Shown here piece after piece: positions 52,762 to 61,727 of a stretch of 64,000 nucleotides of DNA. Each line of letters opens with the position of its first letter. Positions within the stretch are counted from its first letter, which is position 1. Below the pieces are notes generated by a model. That model saw nothing but the letters and a program-made list of their open reading frames with translations, did not search any database and was not told the origin of the DNA. Made by a program: the position numbers and the translations under genes. This DNA is from Spirochaetia bacterium UBA2205 (GTDB taxonomy: Bacteria > Spirochaetota > UBA4802 > UB4802). The stretch is taken from positions 62,001 to 126,000 of the forward strand of contig DCUV01000060.1 of assembly GCA_002328585.1 (NCBI GenBank). The letters run 5' to 3'.

Positions 52762-53166
52762 ATGGAGCTTTTTGACGGTTTTATAGCGGCAATAGCATCA
52801 GAATTTAAAATGAAGTTTAATAAAACTTCAGAGGGCGCATATACAACGACAATAGAATTTGAAAATAACCGATCTCAGGAGATATTAATTACTCTTAATA
52901 AAGATGAATCTGGAGATAGAATAATTAATTATTATTCTGTAATTGGGACAATCAAGAATGAATCTTTTGAATTATATAAATTTTCATTAAAACTCAATAG
53001 TACTTTTGACTATGGCGCTTTGGCATTATTAAATGATACACTTATTTTACGTAATTCTTTATTGCTTAAAGATTGTGACCCTCAGCGGTTTATGAAATCG
53101 CTTGTATATATTGCTGCAAAAGCTGATGAATTAGAGGAGATGTTAATTACTAAAAATATCTATTAA
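52762..53166 (+). CDS. Small alpha/beta protein, possible CesT/YbjN-like chaperone
   Basis: 134 aa, acidic to neutral, no signal. The pattern helix-strand-strand-strand-helix (LFDGFIAAIASEFKMKF / TTTIEFENNRSQEILITLNKD / FSLKLNSTFDYGALALLNDTLILRNSLLLKDCDPQRFMKSLVYIAAKADELEEML) resembles type III secretion chaperones or YbjN folds. Following a helical protein with a flexible N-terminus, an effector-chaperone pairing is conceivable, but no secretion genes are in the window. AAAGGGTGAAAC precedes the ATG. Confidence 0.5.
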   Translation: MELFDGFIAAIASEFKMKFNKTSEGAYTTTIEFENNRSQEILITLNKDESGDRIINYYSVIGTIKNESFELYKFSLKLNSTFDYGALALLNDTLILRNSLLLKDCDPQRFMKSLVYIAAKADELEEMLITKNIY

Positions 53167-53687
53167 TCAAGCTTGCTTGATAGTTTGTTACCTAATTCTG
53201 CAACATACTTGTAATTGTTTATATCATCAGCAAACAACATAATTGCTATTTGCCCTTTTATTATCAAAACTATTCTATCCTTATTATATTGATGGAATTC
53301 CTGAATTTTTTTTATCTCGGTTGAAGCAGATGGTTGATCCTTGAACATCAACACATAACATACTAAATCATCACCAAATGGTTTTGTTGATTCTGACATT
53401 ATTGCAACATACATGTTTTTTATATTATATGGATTGCCGTCAGGGTAAAGTTTGCTAGCTAAAAACTGGATCCCTTCAGTGCTGACAATACAGGGATTTT
53501 CAGGGAATACTTTTTTTGCAAACTGTGGTATTTTCCCAAACACAAAACCTGCAGGGATATCTTCAGAAGATATTCGTAATGTATTAAAGGTAGTGGTATC
53601 ATCTGAATAAACCATACCAAGTAATACTATTTCTATAGTCATAAAGAGTATTAAGCTTAGTATTATTGCGAATTTTTTTATAATCAT
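53163..53687 (-). CDS. Secreted protein of unknown function
   Basis: 174 aa with an N-terminal signal or anchor (MIIKKFAIILSLILFMTIEIVLLGMVYS). The mature part (GFVFGKIPQFAKKVFPENP..., MYVAIMSESTKPFGDDLVCYVLMFKD, NKDRIVLIIKGQIAIMLFADD) looks like a single alpha/beta domain. No family is recognised. The stop overlaps the convergent gene by four bases. Confidence 0.55.
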   Translation of the reverse strand: MIIKKFAIILSLILFMTIEIVLLGMVYSDDTTTFNTLRISSEDIPAGFVFGKIPQFAKKVFPENPCIVSTEGIQFLASKLYPDGNPYNIKNMYVAIMSESTKPFGDDLVCYVLMFKDQPSASTEIKKIQEFHQYNKDRIVLIIKGQIAIMLFADDINNYKYVAELGNKLSSKLD

Positions 53688-53964
53688 ACTTCATACCTTT
53701 TTGTAGTTAGTATAGTATAACTATCGGTAATACCATCTCAAATTAAAATTTAAATTTTTTCTTAATATTTATACGATAGTGATTTATATAAATATATGTT
53801 TAGTGATTTATTTTTTTAGCTAGGTGACATAATTATGATTGACTTTTTTATTTTATTATTCTAACGTAATATATAAAAATATATCATATCAAACCAATAA
53901 TAACCATTGCATTATTTATTATATAGTGAACGCGTTGGTTTATTTCTTTTTTGGGAGTCTTTAT

Positions 53965-56052
53965 ATGTCAGATGTAATAACAACAACCCCTCAGTTTATA
54001 CAGAAACGTGATGGCAGGGTAGTGCCATTTGATATTGAAAAGATCACAGAAGCAATCTTTAAAGCAGCAAAAGCAGTTGGCGGTACCGATAGGAATGCAG
54101 CAGTACATATTGCGGAATCAGTTGTTGATATATTATCCATATTGTATAAGGATAAACATATCCCAACGGTAGAAAATGTTCAGGATTTAGTTGAAAAGAT
54201 GCTCATTGAAAAAGGGCATGCTAAGGTAGCCAAAGCATATATCCTCTACCGTGAACAGCACAGAAAGATACGAGAAAGTAAAGACCTTCTTAATGAAGGC
54301 ATACAGCTCATTGAAGATTATCTTGACAGGTCAGATTGGCGGGTAAATGAGAATAGCAATATGAGCTATTCTCTTCAGGGATTAAATAACCATATTGCTT
54401 CTGCAATTACTGCCAAATACTGGCTTGAACGTATTTATCCACCTGAGATACGCGATGCTCATACCAATTGTGAACTGCATCTTCATGATTTAGGGTTGCT
54501 GTCGGCTTACTGTGTAGGCTGGGATCTGCGAGATTTATTATTAACTGGTTTTGGAGGTGTTCCCGGAAAGGTTGAAAGCAGGCCGGCAAAACATTTCCGA
54601 AGCTCATTGGGGCAGATAGTCAATTTTTTTTATACATTACAGGGAGAATCGGCCGGTGCACAGGCATTTGCAAATTTTGATACGTACCTTGCGCCATTTA
54701 TACGTTATGATAATCTGGATTATGCAGGTGTTAAGCAGTGTCTTCAGGAATTCATCTTTAATATGAACATACCAACTCGTGTAGGATTCCAGACGCCATT
54801 TACCAATGTTACCATGGATCTGACCGTACCTCGCTCAATTGCCAATGAACATGTCATTATTGGTGGAGAATGTATGGATACAACCTATGCTGAATTTCAG
54901 AAAGAGATGGATATATTTAATACAGCTTTTGCAGAATGTATGTTTGAGGGTGATGCGCGACACCGAATTTTTACATTTCCCATACCAACGTATAACATTA
55001 CAAAAGATTTTGATTGGGATAATCCTTCCATACACCTTTTGTGGGAGATAACATCTAAATATGGTATTCCCTACTTTGCAAATTTTGTAAATTCTGATAT
55101 GGACCCAGACGATGCCCGCTCCATGTGTTGCCGATTAAGGCTTGATAATCGTGAACTGCGAAAACGAGGTGGTGGACTTTTTGGAGCTAATCCTTTAACG
55201 GGAAGTATTGGTGTGGTAACCATCAACATGCCAAGATTAGGGTACCTTTCTAAAACAAAGGATGAATTCCTTGCAAGTTTATCACATTTGATGGATGTAG
55301 CAAGCAATTCATTGGAGATTAAAAGAAAAGTTTTAGAAAACTTTACCTCTCAAAATCTTTATCCCTATACAAAGTTTTATCTACGTGACGTATATAAACG
55401 ATTCAAGAAGTACTGGATAAATCATTTTTCAACAATTGGACTTGTTGGTATGAATGAAGCCTGTTTAAACCTTTTAGGGCAGGACATTACAACTGATGAA
55501 GGGAAAGCTTTCACCGGGGAAGTGCTGGATTTTATGCGCAGTAAAATAGCCAGATATCAGCATGAAACAGGCAATTTATATAATCTTGAAGCCACCCCTG
55601 CTGAAGGTGTTAGCTATAGGTTTGCTCGACATGATAAAAATAGATTTTTGGACATTATTACTGCTGGTAAGAATGAACCATATTATACAAATTCGATTCA
55701 TCCACCGGTGGGATATGCTCACGATATATTTGATCTCCTTGACCATCAGGATCAGTTACAAGCAAAGTTTACCGGCGGTACTGTTGTTCACTGTTTTATT
55801 GGAGAGAAGATTGATGATCCGGAAATGGTAAAAATACTGGTAAAATCAATAGCTTATAACTATCACATACCATATTTTACCATTACGCCAACGTTTAGTA
55901 TTTGCCCTGTTCATGGATATATACCAGGGAATCACACATATTGTCCTTATCCACATACAAAAGAAGAGCTTGAGATGTTTGGAATAGAAGTCGAAATAAA
56001 AGATAGGGAACTATCAAAACCCATAGAGACAACCAATCGGATTGTCTCGTAA
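53965..56052 (+). CDS. nrdD: Anaerobic (class III) ribonucleoside-triphosphate reductase, large part without glycyl-radical tail
   Basis: 695 aa from ATG 53965 (TTGGGAG before it; the frame opens earlier with a hydrophobic, unlikely leader). N-terminal ATP-cone (QKRDGRVVPFDIEKITEAIFKAAK), then the glycyl-radical barrel with HLHDLGLLSAYCVGWDL, GFQTPFTNVTMDLT and SMCCRLRLDN (active-site Cys). C-terminal metal-site-like CPVHGYIPGNHTYCPYPH follows. The protein then stops (TTNRIVS) without the RVxGY radical motif that NrdD needs. That motif is on the ORF at 56422. Reduces NTPs to dNTPs without oxygen. Confidence 0.93.
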   Translation: MSDVITTTPQFIQKRDGRVVPFDIEKITEAIFKAAKAVGGTDRNAAVHIAESVVDILSILYKDKHIPTVENVQDLVEKMLIEKGHAKVAKAYILYREQHRKIRESKDLLNEGIQLIEDYLDRSDWRVNENSNMSYSLQGLNNHIASAITAKYWLERIYPPEIRDAHTNCELHLHDLGLLSAYCVGWDLRDLLLTGFGGVPGKVESRPAKHFRSSLGQIVNFFYTLQGESAGAQAFANFDTYLAPFIRYDNLDYAGVKQCLQEFIFNMNIPTRVGFQTPFTNVTMDLTVPRSIANEHVIIGGECMDTTYAEFQKEMDIFNTAFAECMFEGDARHRIFTFPIPTYNITKDFDWDNPSIHLLWEITSKYGIPYFANFVNSDMDPDDARSMCCRLRLDNRELRKRGGGLFGANPLTGSIGVVTINMPRLGYLSKTKDEFLASLSHLMDVASNSLEIKRKVLENFTSQNLYPYTKFYLRDVYKRFKKYWINHFSTIGLVGMNEACLNLLGQDITTDEGKAFTGEVLDFMRSKIARYQHETGNLYNLEATPAEGVSYRFARHDKNRFLDIITAGKNEPYYTNSIHPPVGYAHDIFDLLDHQDQLQAKFTGGTVVHCFIGEKIDDPEMVKILVKSIAYNYHIPYFTITPTFSICPVHGYIPGNHTYCPYPHTKEELEMFGIEVEIKDRELSKPIETTNRIVS

Positions 56053-56421
56053 ACGTATATGTTGTTGGATAGATTGTATTTTAAAGTATTGCTTGACTGT
56101 ATATTTATTTTTAAAGAGTTGTTGGTGGCTGCATTGCAGTTATGTTAAGGGATAAAAATGGAGTACTATTGTCACTCTGAACAAAGTGAAGGATCTCGTC
56201 GTTTTATGAAAGATAGATTCTTTAGGAGTGTGTATCTCAGAATGACAGCGTGGGGCGTGTTATCCTGAATAATGTCCTGAATTGGCTTCAGGATCATTTC
56301 AGGATAACAGTTACAAATTTGGATTCCTGAACAGGTCAGGATTGACAAAAGTGGCAAAAGAGATTCCTGGTCAAGTCCAGAATGACATTGGCACATAAAT
56401 CTATTTTCGGAGGGGGTTCTG
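56053..56421. other. Spacer between the nrdD body and the radical-domain ORF, 369 bp
   Basis: No gene seen. The first 115 bp are AT-rich and plain; the rest is dispersed-repeat sequence that runs into the ribosome site of the next ORF. Despite the spacer the three nrd ORFs share a strand and order. Confidence 0.65.
56170..56416 (+). repeat. Dispersed repeat, copy 3, ending in a ribosome site
   Basis: Composite: an outer pair TGTCACTCTGA (56170-56180) / TCAGAATGACA (56237-56247), one mismatch, then TTATCCTGAA (56260-56269) / TTCAGGATAA (56298-56307), which enclose a smaller TCCTGAA/TTCAGGA pair, then GGATTCCTGAACAGGTCAGG (56321-56340), AATGACATTGGCACATAAAT and TCTATTTTCGGAGG. The order of the later blocks equals copy 2 before leuS. 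From memory, GTCATTCTGAGC-type repeats like the first pair occur in many bacteria; this was not searched. Confidence 0.8.
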
Positions 56422-56613
56422 ATGCAAAGAAATACTGAAAAGAAAATACCCGTCGAGGTATATTCCCGTGTTGTTGGTTATTTCCGACCGGTGAATCAAT
56501 GGAATAAAGGCAAGCAGGAAGAGTTCCATGAAAGAAAGGAATTCATGGCAAAAGAATTATTGAAGGTTGTAGATCATGAATATTCGGGGTATACAGAAAA
56601 CATCACTCATTGA
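56422..56613 (+). CDS. Separate C-terminal glycyl-radical segment of NrdD
   Basis: 63 aa. VEVYSRVVGYFRPVNQWNKGKQEEFHERKEF holds RVVGY, equal to the RxxGY radical loop at the very end of full-length NrdD proteins. The large NrdD ORF at 53965-56052 lacks it. The ribosome site GGAGGGGG comes from the preceding repeat. The ORF overlaps nrdG by 38 bases, so translation is coupled. As I recall, short ORFs of this sort are annotated as anaerobic reductase in other anaerobes; how a detached radical domain would dock is open. Confidence 0.8.
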   Translation: MQRNTEKKIPVEVYSRVVGYFRPVNQWNKGKQEEFHERKEFMAKELLKVVDHEYSGYTENITH

Positions 56614-57271
56614 TTATCCGGGCGCTATTAGTACAGTACTTTTTACTGGTGGATGTAATTTGCGGTGTAGTTATTGTCATAATCCATCATTAGTATATAA
56701 TGATTGTAACTTACACTATTATTCAAATGAAGAAGTAATTGATCTTTTACGAAGCAGAAAACATCTCATCGGGGCAGTAGTACTGACAGGTGGTGAACCA
56801 ACGATTGCAAAAGGGATACTGCAATTTCTTGAAAATATTAAATCGCTGGGAATGAAAATTAAATTAGACACCAACGGCTTCCAGCCTGATATTCTAAAAA
56901 AAATTATAATAGAAAATCTTGTTGATTATGTTGCAATAGACATAAAGACATCTCCTCAAAAATATTCACTTTTAACAAAAACAAAGTTATCGTTTAATTG
57001 TATCAAAGAATCTATTAGTTTGCTTAAAGATCATGATATCCAATTTGAGGTGCGCACCACCTGTGTGCCAGAATTTGTAACATTACAAGATTTACAGAGC
57101 ATTAAAGAACAGATTGGGCAGGTATCCCATTATTATTTACAGCAATTTAACAATGATAACACAATGGATGAAGCCTTACACAGAGTAAAACCTTATCCAC
57201 AAGAAATATTATTATTGTTCCGCCAATTTGTGCAAACCTTTGCCACTTACTGTGACATCAGAGGGTTATAA
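56576..57271 (+). CDS. nrdG: Anaerobic ribonucleotide reductase-activating protein (radical SAM)
   Basis: 231 aa. CNLRCSYC (CxxxCxxC, Cys27, 31 and 34) binds the 4Fe-4S cluster and SAM; VVLTGGEPT and LDTNGF are further radical-SAM landmarks. It installs the glycyl radical on NrdD. Length fits the TIGR02495-type activase. Overlaps the radical-domain ORF, which would couple the donor and acceptor of the radical. Confidence 0.93.
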   Translation: MNIRGIQKTSLIDYPGAISTVLFTGGCNLRCSYCHNPSLVYNDCNLHYYSNEEVIDLLRSRKHLIGAVVLTGGEPTIAKGILQFLENIKSLGMKIKLDTNGFQPDILKKIIIENLVDYVAIDIKTSPQKYSLLTKTKLSFNCIKESISLLKDHDIQFEVRTTCVPEFVTLQDLQSIKEQIGQVSHYYLQQFNNDNTMDEALHRVKPYPQEILLLFRQFVQTFATYCDIRGL

Positions 57272-57583
57272 AAAATCTGTTGACAGTATTGTATGGTTTT
57301 TATCTGTTTCATGTAATTTTGCATTTAGCAATCAATTGCAATTTTTTCATCAATTGGGCAAGTTAAATATAATACTAAAACAATTACTAATTATAAACAA
57401 TAATTGCCATTATAAAATGAGTATAGCAGTTTGAAAAATTGTGTTATATTATAAAGAAACGAAAGAAACGACTCCTTATCATGATACAATATACAATCAG
57501 GGTAAAGAAATAAATTGGTTGTTAAAAATTTTATTTCCCTGACAATGGCTACATTATTTTTTTAAAGGAGGACCTGAAAATTT
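57272..57583. other. Intergenic region, 312 bp
   Basis: AT-rich, no credible gene. A TTGACA at 57280-57285 has a poor -10 match (TATCTG after 15 bases). A 68-aa frame at 57228-57434 overlaps nrdG and has no ribosome site. AAAGGAGG at 57563-57572 belongs to the next ORF. Confidence 0.5.
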
Positions 57584-57679
57584 ATGAGCAAGCAGTATAG
57601 TCCAAGGATTAAACGCAAGCGAGCTAAACGAAGACTCAAAAGAAAAAAGAAACTAATGGCAAAGAAGGTGGCGCGGTAA
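57584..57679 (+). CDS. Very basic 31-aa protein, possibly a small ribosomal protein
   Basis: MSKQYSPRIKRKRAKRRLKR... has 17 Lys/Arg in 31 residues. The strong ribosome site (AAAGGAGG) and a real stop support translation. Known tiny basic ribosomal proteins include bTHX and the COX24/bS22-like family; the GKGD start of bTHX is absent, so the second group is nearer. It is convergent with the TPR protein gene, three bases between stops. Confidence 0.65.
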   Translation: MSKQYSPRIKRKRAKRRLKRKKKLMAKKVAR

Positions 57680-57681
57680 AA

Positions 57682-60360
57682 TTAGTTGCTTTGTTTGCTG
57701 ATAATCTCACCACCCACAATAAGTAAAATATTTGATATATTGGGTGCTTCTGTTGAGGGGTATGCGTTTTTATAAGTTAACCATATCCCCTTATCAGGAG
57801 TTAAGGGTATATAAAGAAATACTGTATCAAAATAAAGATTATTTTTTTTAGCGACAATCCTTTTTTTTGAATCCCCCAGTGCAATGCAGGAGATAATACC
57901 TCTTTTAGCTAATAGGTATCGTGCGTAGAGCATAGCATCAAGCTGTGTTCCTTTATGAAGAAGAGTCCATTGTACTATAGAAGTGATACTATAAGCATTG
58001 TCAGCAATAGTATAGGTTTGTAGTTCCTGAAGCACTTCGTGTATTGCCTCATCTATGGAGTTACTCTGTATTTCTTTTATGTCTAACAGTTCAATACCGC
58101 GTTTGAACAGGGCATTCTGTTCTTCGAACCATTCAATGAGTGCTTGTGGTTCGATAGCCATTATAACAAATTCCCTATTGTCATGTGCTGATAATTCATT
58201 GCTGTTGCAGGTATAGTGATGAATATAACTATCGTTGTTTGTTATTTTAGTGAGGTTCATTGTTCCCGCGACGGTAACATCTGCATCAGGAGATAAAACT
58301 ATAATGTCACAATCAAATGGGGATTGGTTATAATTTTGCAGTATATGCATTATATTAATATTTTTTTGCAATAGAAAAGATGTTTCCATCACGACAAGTT
58401 CACAGTGACTATCGTTTAAATATTCCTGTATCTTCTGTTGTATGGTATGGTTCCCGGGATAAAAGGTGTATGATTGCATTTTTCCTCTGTTATTATATGC
58501 ATACAGAGTATAACTAATAATCTCAGTGCCATGGGAAAATTGGTAGTTATTTAATACGGATATATCAGTAAAATGATATGCGTCAAATATTGTACAATAT
58601 AGTGCATCATGAACCATCCGCACTGCATAACATGAATACATTAATTTGTTCCTAGTATTATTGATGATTTCATAAGCAAGCTGTGTAAAAAAATATTTTT
58701 TTACATAATCATCAAATGTGGCTTTCATGTAATCAGGATGCACAACAAGACTATTTACAATTGCATTATGCTTTTGACTATACATGCTGTCGTCATAGCC
58801 TTCTAATTGAGCTATTGTGGCTAATAGCTTATAAGCTTCAGTGTCAAAACCCTGTGCAATTGTTTTAAACAAAGCACTCTTTGCTTCACCATATCTGCCA
58901 AGTGCAATGAGGGCATAAATATAATCATAAAAAAATTTATGATCTTTCACATCGGAAAGAATGGCTGCTATTTTTTCATATTGTTTATTTTCATTATAGC
59001 AGTGAAGCAGCAATGTCAACTCCATGTTATTCAAGTTTTTATATGTTTCTAATATCGTTATTGCCTTGCGATTATCATAGAATGAATAAATAGATGCAAT
59101 GGTAAAGGTAAGTTCGCGACTCTGCGGGAAGCGTTTCAGCAAAAAATCTAAATCTGCTTTTTTATTAATTAATTCTTCTTTTTGCATGTATAAAGTTTGT
59201 ATAAGTATGGGTAGCCACTGTATTTCTGCAATATTCATGGACTCTGGTGAATAGAGAATATCGTAAAAATAGCCACCAAGCACTGTTTGAGGTTGTACAT
59301 TTTTTTGTACGATAGTTCTCAACAGCAAGGTGTTGTCTGAAAATTCAAGGCTGTATCTCAGTAACAATGAGCATAATCGGTATGTGATATAATCCTTGTG
59401 TGAACGCAATGCCTGGTTATAATATTTGAAAGCCTCCGTGCTGTGAATTGTTTCTGAAAAAAGAGCAAGTTGCAGAGCATTATCAGGTGAATGATTGCTC
59501 ATATAGTTTGACAGAAGTTGATTCTGATATTCATAGAATATCTCATAACAGTTAACGGGATTATAATACATAGTGTCTGTACTTCGCAACTGCATCGTTG
59601 CATTGGTTTCATCACGAAACAGTATTTTTAAGTACATATCATTGTCTGGTTTATAATATACTGCTATGCTGAATCCATCGATTGGTTCAATATGAATGAT
59701 GCGAATCTCTTTTTTTACTGTTGTAGCCGCATTGACACATACTTTTGTTCCATTTATAAATATGGCATATTCCATATTAGAAAAAACGTACATAGAAACT
59801 GGTTTATGTAATTCAAACGATGTGCTGCATAGTCCTGTTGCGTGCAAAATCTGGGTGTATTGCTCTACAGGTATATACCCGGCGCATGATTGCATTACTG
59901 CTATTTTGTTTTTATCAGGCAGTATCAGGGTATCCAGTTGTGTTTGGAAAGACACCATGCTTCTGGGCATTGGTTCCTTGCTATTGTCATAGATATACCA
60001 GCGCTGATTCCCTTTTATATTGTTTTTATTGAAACGTTCTCTGGATATATCTGCAATATCGTTGATAAACATTTTTTCGTATGGTGATTGTGCATTAGTA
60101 GCAAGCAATTCAAGTAGTGCTATAGCTTTTTCAATTCCCATTATCTGCTGGATATGTTCACTATCTGCTAAAATGAGCAAGCTGGGTATTGTCAGATTTT
60201 GTACACCCTGTATATACTGTTTAACGAGTGCTTGCGAATCTCCGCTGCAATACATGGTAACGGTATCATGATCTATGATATCTGCAGATGCATCAACAGT
60301 AACTATCGCCACTATACATAAGCTTATCAATATAGTTATGCAATATTTTACCATTACCAT
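57682..60360 (-). CDS. Large secreted TPR/transglutaminase-like protein, catalytic Cys not seen
   Basis: 892 aa with a signal peptide (VKYCITILISLCIVAIVTVDASA). Residues 300-560 hold helical TPR-like repeats (LDFLLKRFPQSRELTFTIASIYSFYDNRKAITILETY, YIYALIALGRYGEAKSALFK). The region 570-780 resembles a DUF3857-like beta domain, and 795-870 a transglutaminase core (SITSIVQWTLLHKGTQLDAMLYARYLLAKRGI). In the family, G.C.D marks the active Cys; here the site reads GTQLD, so it is likely inactive. It follows mnmE by 4 bp on the same strand. The function is unknown. Confidence 0.6.
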   Translation of the reverse strand: MVMVKYCITILISLCIVAIVTVDASADIIDHDTVTMYCSGDSQALVKQYIQGVQNLTIPSLLILADSEHIQQIMGIEKAIALLELLATNAQSPYEKMFINDIADISRERFNKNNIKGNQRWYIYDNSKEPMPRSMVSFQTQLDTLILPDKNKIAVMQSCAGYIPVEQYTQILHATGLCSTSFELHKPVSMYVFSNMEYAIFINGTKVCVNAATTVKKEIRIIHIEPIDGFSIAVYYKPDNDMYLKILFRDETNATMQLRSTDTMYYNPVNCYEIFYEYQNQLLSNYMSNHSPDNALQLALFSETIHSTEAFKYYNQALRSHKDYITYRLCSLLLRYSLEFSDNTLLLRTIVQKNVQPQTVLGGYFYDILYSPESMNIAEIQWLPILIQTLYMQKEELINKKADLDFLLKRFPQSRELTFTIASIYSFYDNRKAITILETYKNLNNMELTLLLHCYNENKQYEKIAAILSDVKDHKFFYDYIYALIALGRYGEAKSALFKTIAQGFDTEAYKLLATIAQLEGYDDSMYSQKHNAIVNSLVVHPDYMKATFDDYVKKYFFTQLAYEIINNTRNKLMYSCYAVRMVHDALYCTIFDAYHFTDISVLNNYQFSHGTEIISYTLYAYNNRGKMQSYTFYPGNHTIQQKIQEYLNDSHCELVVMETSFLLQKNINIMHILQNYNQSPFDCDIIVLSPDADVTVAGTMNLTKITNNDSYIHHYTCNSNELSAHDNREFVIMAIEPQALIEWFEEQNALFKRGIELLDIKEIQSNSIDEAIHEVLQELQTYTIADNAYSITSIVQWTLLHKGTQLDAMLYARYLLAKRGIISCIALGDSKKRIVAKKNNLYFDTVFLYIPLTPDKGIWLTYKNAYPSTEAPNISNILLIVGGEIISKQSN

Positions 60361-60364
60361 GCCA

Positions 60365-61726
60365 TCATTTGCCTATACAGAAGCGTGAAAAAATTGAATT
60401 GAGAACATCATCAACAGTAATTTCACCGGTTACTGAACCAATAGTGTCAATGACATCCTGCAATGCTGATGCAATGATCTCGTGGGGGCTTTGCTTGAGT
60501 ATCTGTTCCAGGACCTCATGGGCACCTGTGCTGGATTGCTCTAAAAGCTGTATAATACGGATATCAGCAATAAATGAATTGGTATAGTTGACATATGAGG
60601 TTTGGATAAAATCAGACACAGTAAGCTCCAGCACATCCATACCATAGCCTGTTGTAGCTGCAAAAGCAATCCCTTTTTTGGGCAATTGCGCATTGATAGC
60701 ATTGATTTGTTCTGGTGAAGCAATATCGGATTTATTAATAACGGGAATATACGGTTTGGAGCCGATGCGCTCAAGAATATGGGAGTCTTCAACGGTAAAG
60801 CCACGTGTAGCATCGAGGATAAAAAATATGAGTGAAACCTCGTCAATAATCATGTAACTTTTTTGAACTCCCAGCAGTTCAATTCCTGATGCTTCATCAC
60901 GAATCCCTGCTGTGTCGTACAGATTGCATTGAATTCCATGAATGGTAACCAATTCTTTTATAACATCACGCGTTGTACCCGGCTCATCTGAAACAATTGC
61001 ACGTTCATGATTAACCACACAGTTTAAAAAGCTTGATTTTCCTGCATTGGGTTTTCCAACAATAGCAATATCTATCCCGTGTGATAGGTTGTTCCCAACC
61101 TTACATCTGTTGATTATTTCCTGTATGGCATGAATAATATCTTCTATCCTTTGCTGTGCCTCCTGATAAGAGATTATTTCGATATCCTGATCAATAAAGT
61201 CAATAGCACATTCAATATCAGCTTTTAACTCTACTATTGTTTGTTTCAGTGTATTGATAGTATTGCGTAACGAGCCGTGTTTTTGCTGTATTGCCGTAGC
61301 GATTTCCCATTCACTTCGAGCTGTTATGATATGATTTATAGCTTCAGCTTCGGTAAGGTCCATTTTTCCGTTAAAAAAAGCTCGTTTTGTAAATTCTCCC
61401 GGCTCGGCTATACGCACATGTAATGCTAGAAGGCGATTCATTATTTTATTAACAATGATAGGATTGCCATGACAGAATATTTCAACCATGTCCTCGCCAG
61501 TATAGCTATGCGGTTGTGCATAATAAATAACTATCGCATCATCAATTTCATATTCTCCATCAAAGATTGGCCCATAGTATGCATGGCGGGGGATGGATAT
61601 AGTTTGTTTATTGTGTGGTATAAAAATAGAAGAAGCGACCCGTAAGGATTCAGGGCCGCTTATTCGTATAATTGCTATTGGAGCATGTACAGGCGGTGTT
61701 GCCGGAGCACAAATGGTTGCTTGCAT
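60365..61726 (-). CDS. mnmE: tRNA modification GTPase MnmE (TrmE)
   Basis: 453 aa from ATG 61726 (AGGTAAG before it; the longer frame begins with TTG). N-terminal folate-binding region (ATICAPATPPVHAPIAIIRISG, YTGEDMVEIFCHGN), GTPase domain: G1 GKPNAGKSSFLN, G3 DTAGIRD, G4 NKSD, and the C-terminal catalytic CIGK. With MnmG it makes 5-carboxymethylaminomethyl-uridine in tRNA wobble positions; mnmG is not in the window. The stop of jag lies one base before the ATG, as expected for the yidC-jag-mnmE cluster. Confidence 0.97.
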   Translation of the reverse strand: MQATICAPATPPVHAPIAIIRISGPESLRVASSIFIPHNKQTISIPRHAYYGPIFDGEYEIDDAIVIYYAQPHSYTGEDMVEIFCHGNPIIVNKIMNRLLALHVRIAEPGEFTKRAFFNGKMDLTEAEAINHIITARSEWEIATAIQQKHGSLRNTINTLKQTIVELKADIECAIDFIDQDIEIISYQEAQQRIEDIIHAIQEIINRCKVGNNLSHGIDIAIVGKPNAGKSSFLNCVVNHERAIVSDEPGTTRDVIKELVTIHGIQCNLYDTAGIRDEASGIELLGVQKSYMIIDEVSLIFFILDATRGFTVEDSHILERIGSKPYIPVINKSDIASPEQINAINAQLPKKGIAFAATTGYGMDVLELTVSDFIQTSYVNYTNSFIADIRIIQLLEQSSTGAHEVLEQILKQSPHEIIASALQDVIDTIGSVTGEITVDDVLNSIFSRFCIGK

Positions 61727-61727
61727 C

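Noticed and set aside
53839..53964. Longer N-terminus of NrdD
   Set aside because: The extra 42 residues are hydrophobic and unlike the ATP-cone start; the ribosome site and family start fit ATG 53965.
57228..57434. 68-aa frame after nrdG
   Set aside because: It overlaps the end of nrdG, has no ribosome site and no family-like sequence.
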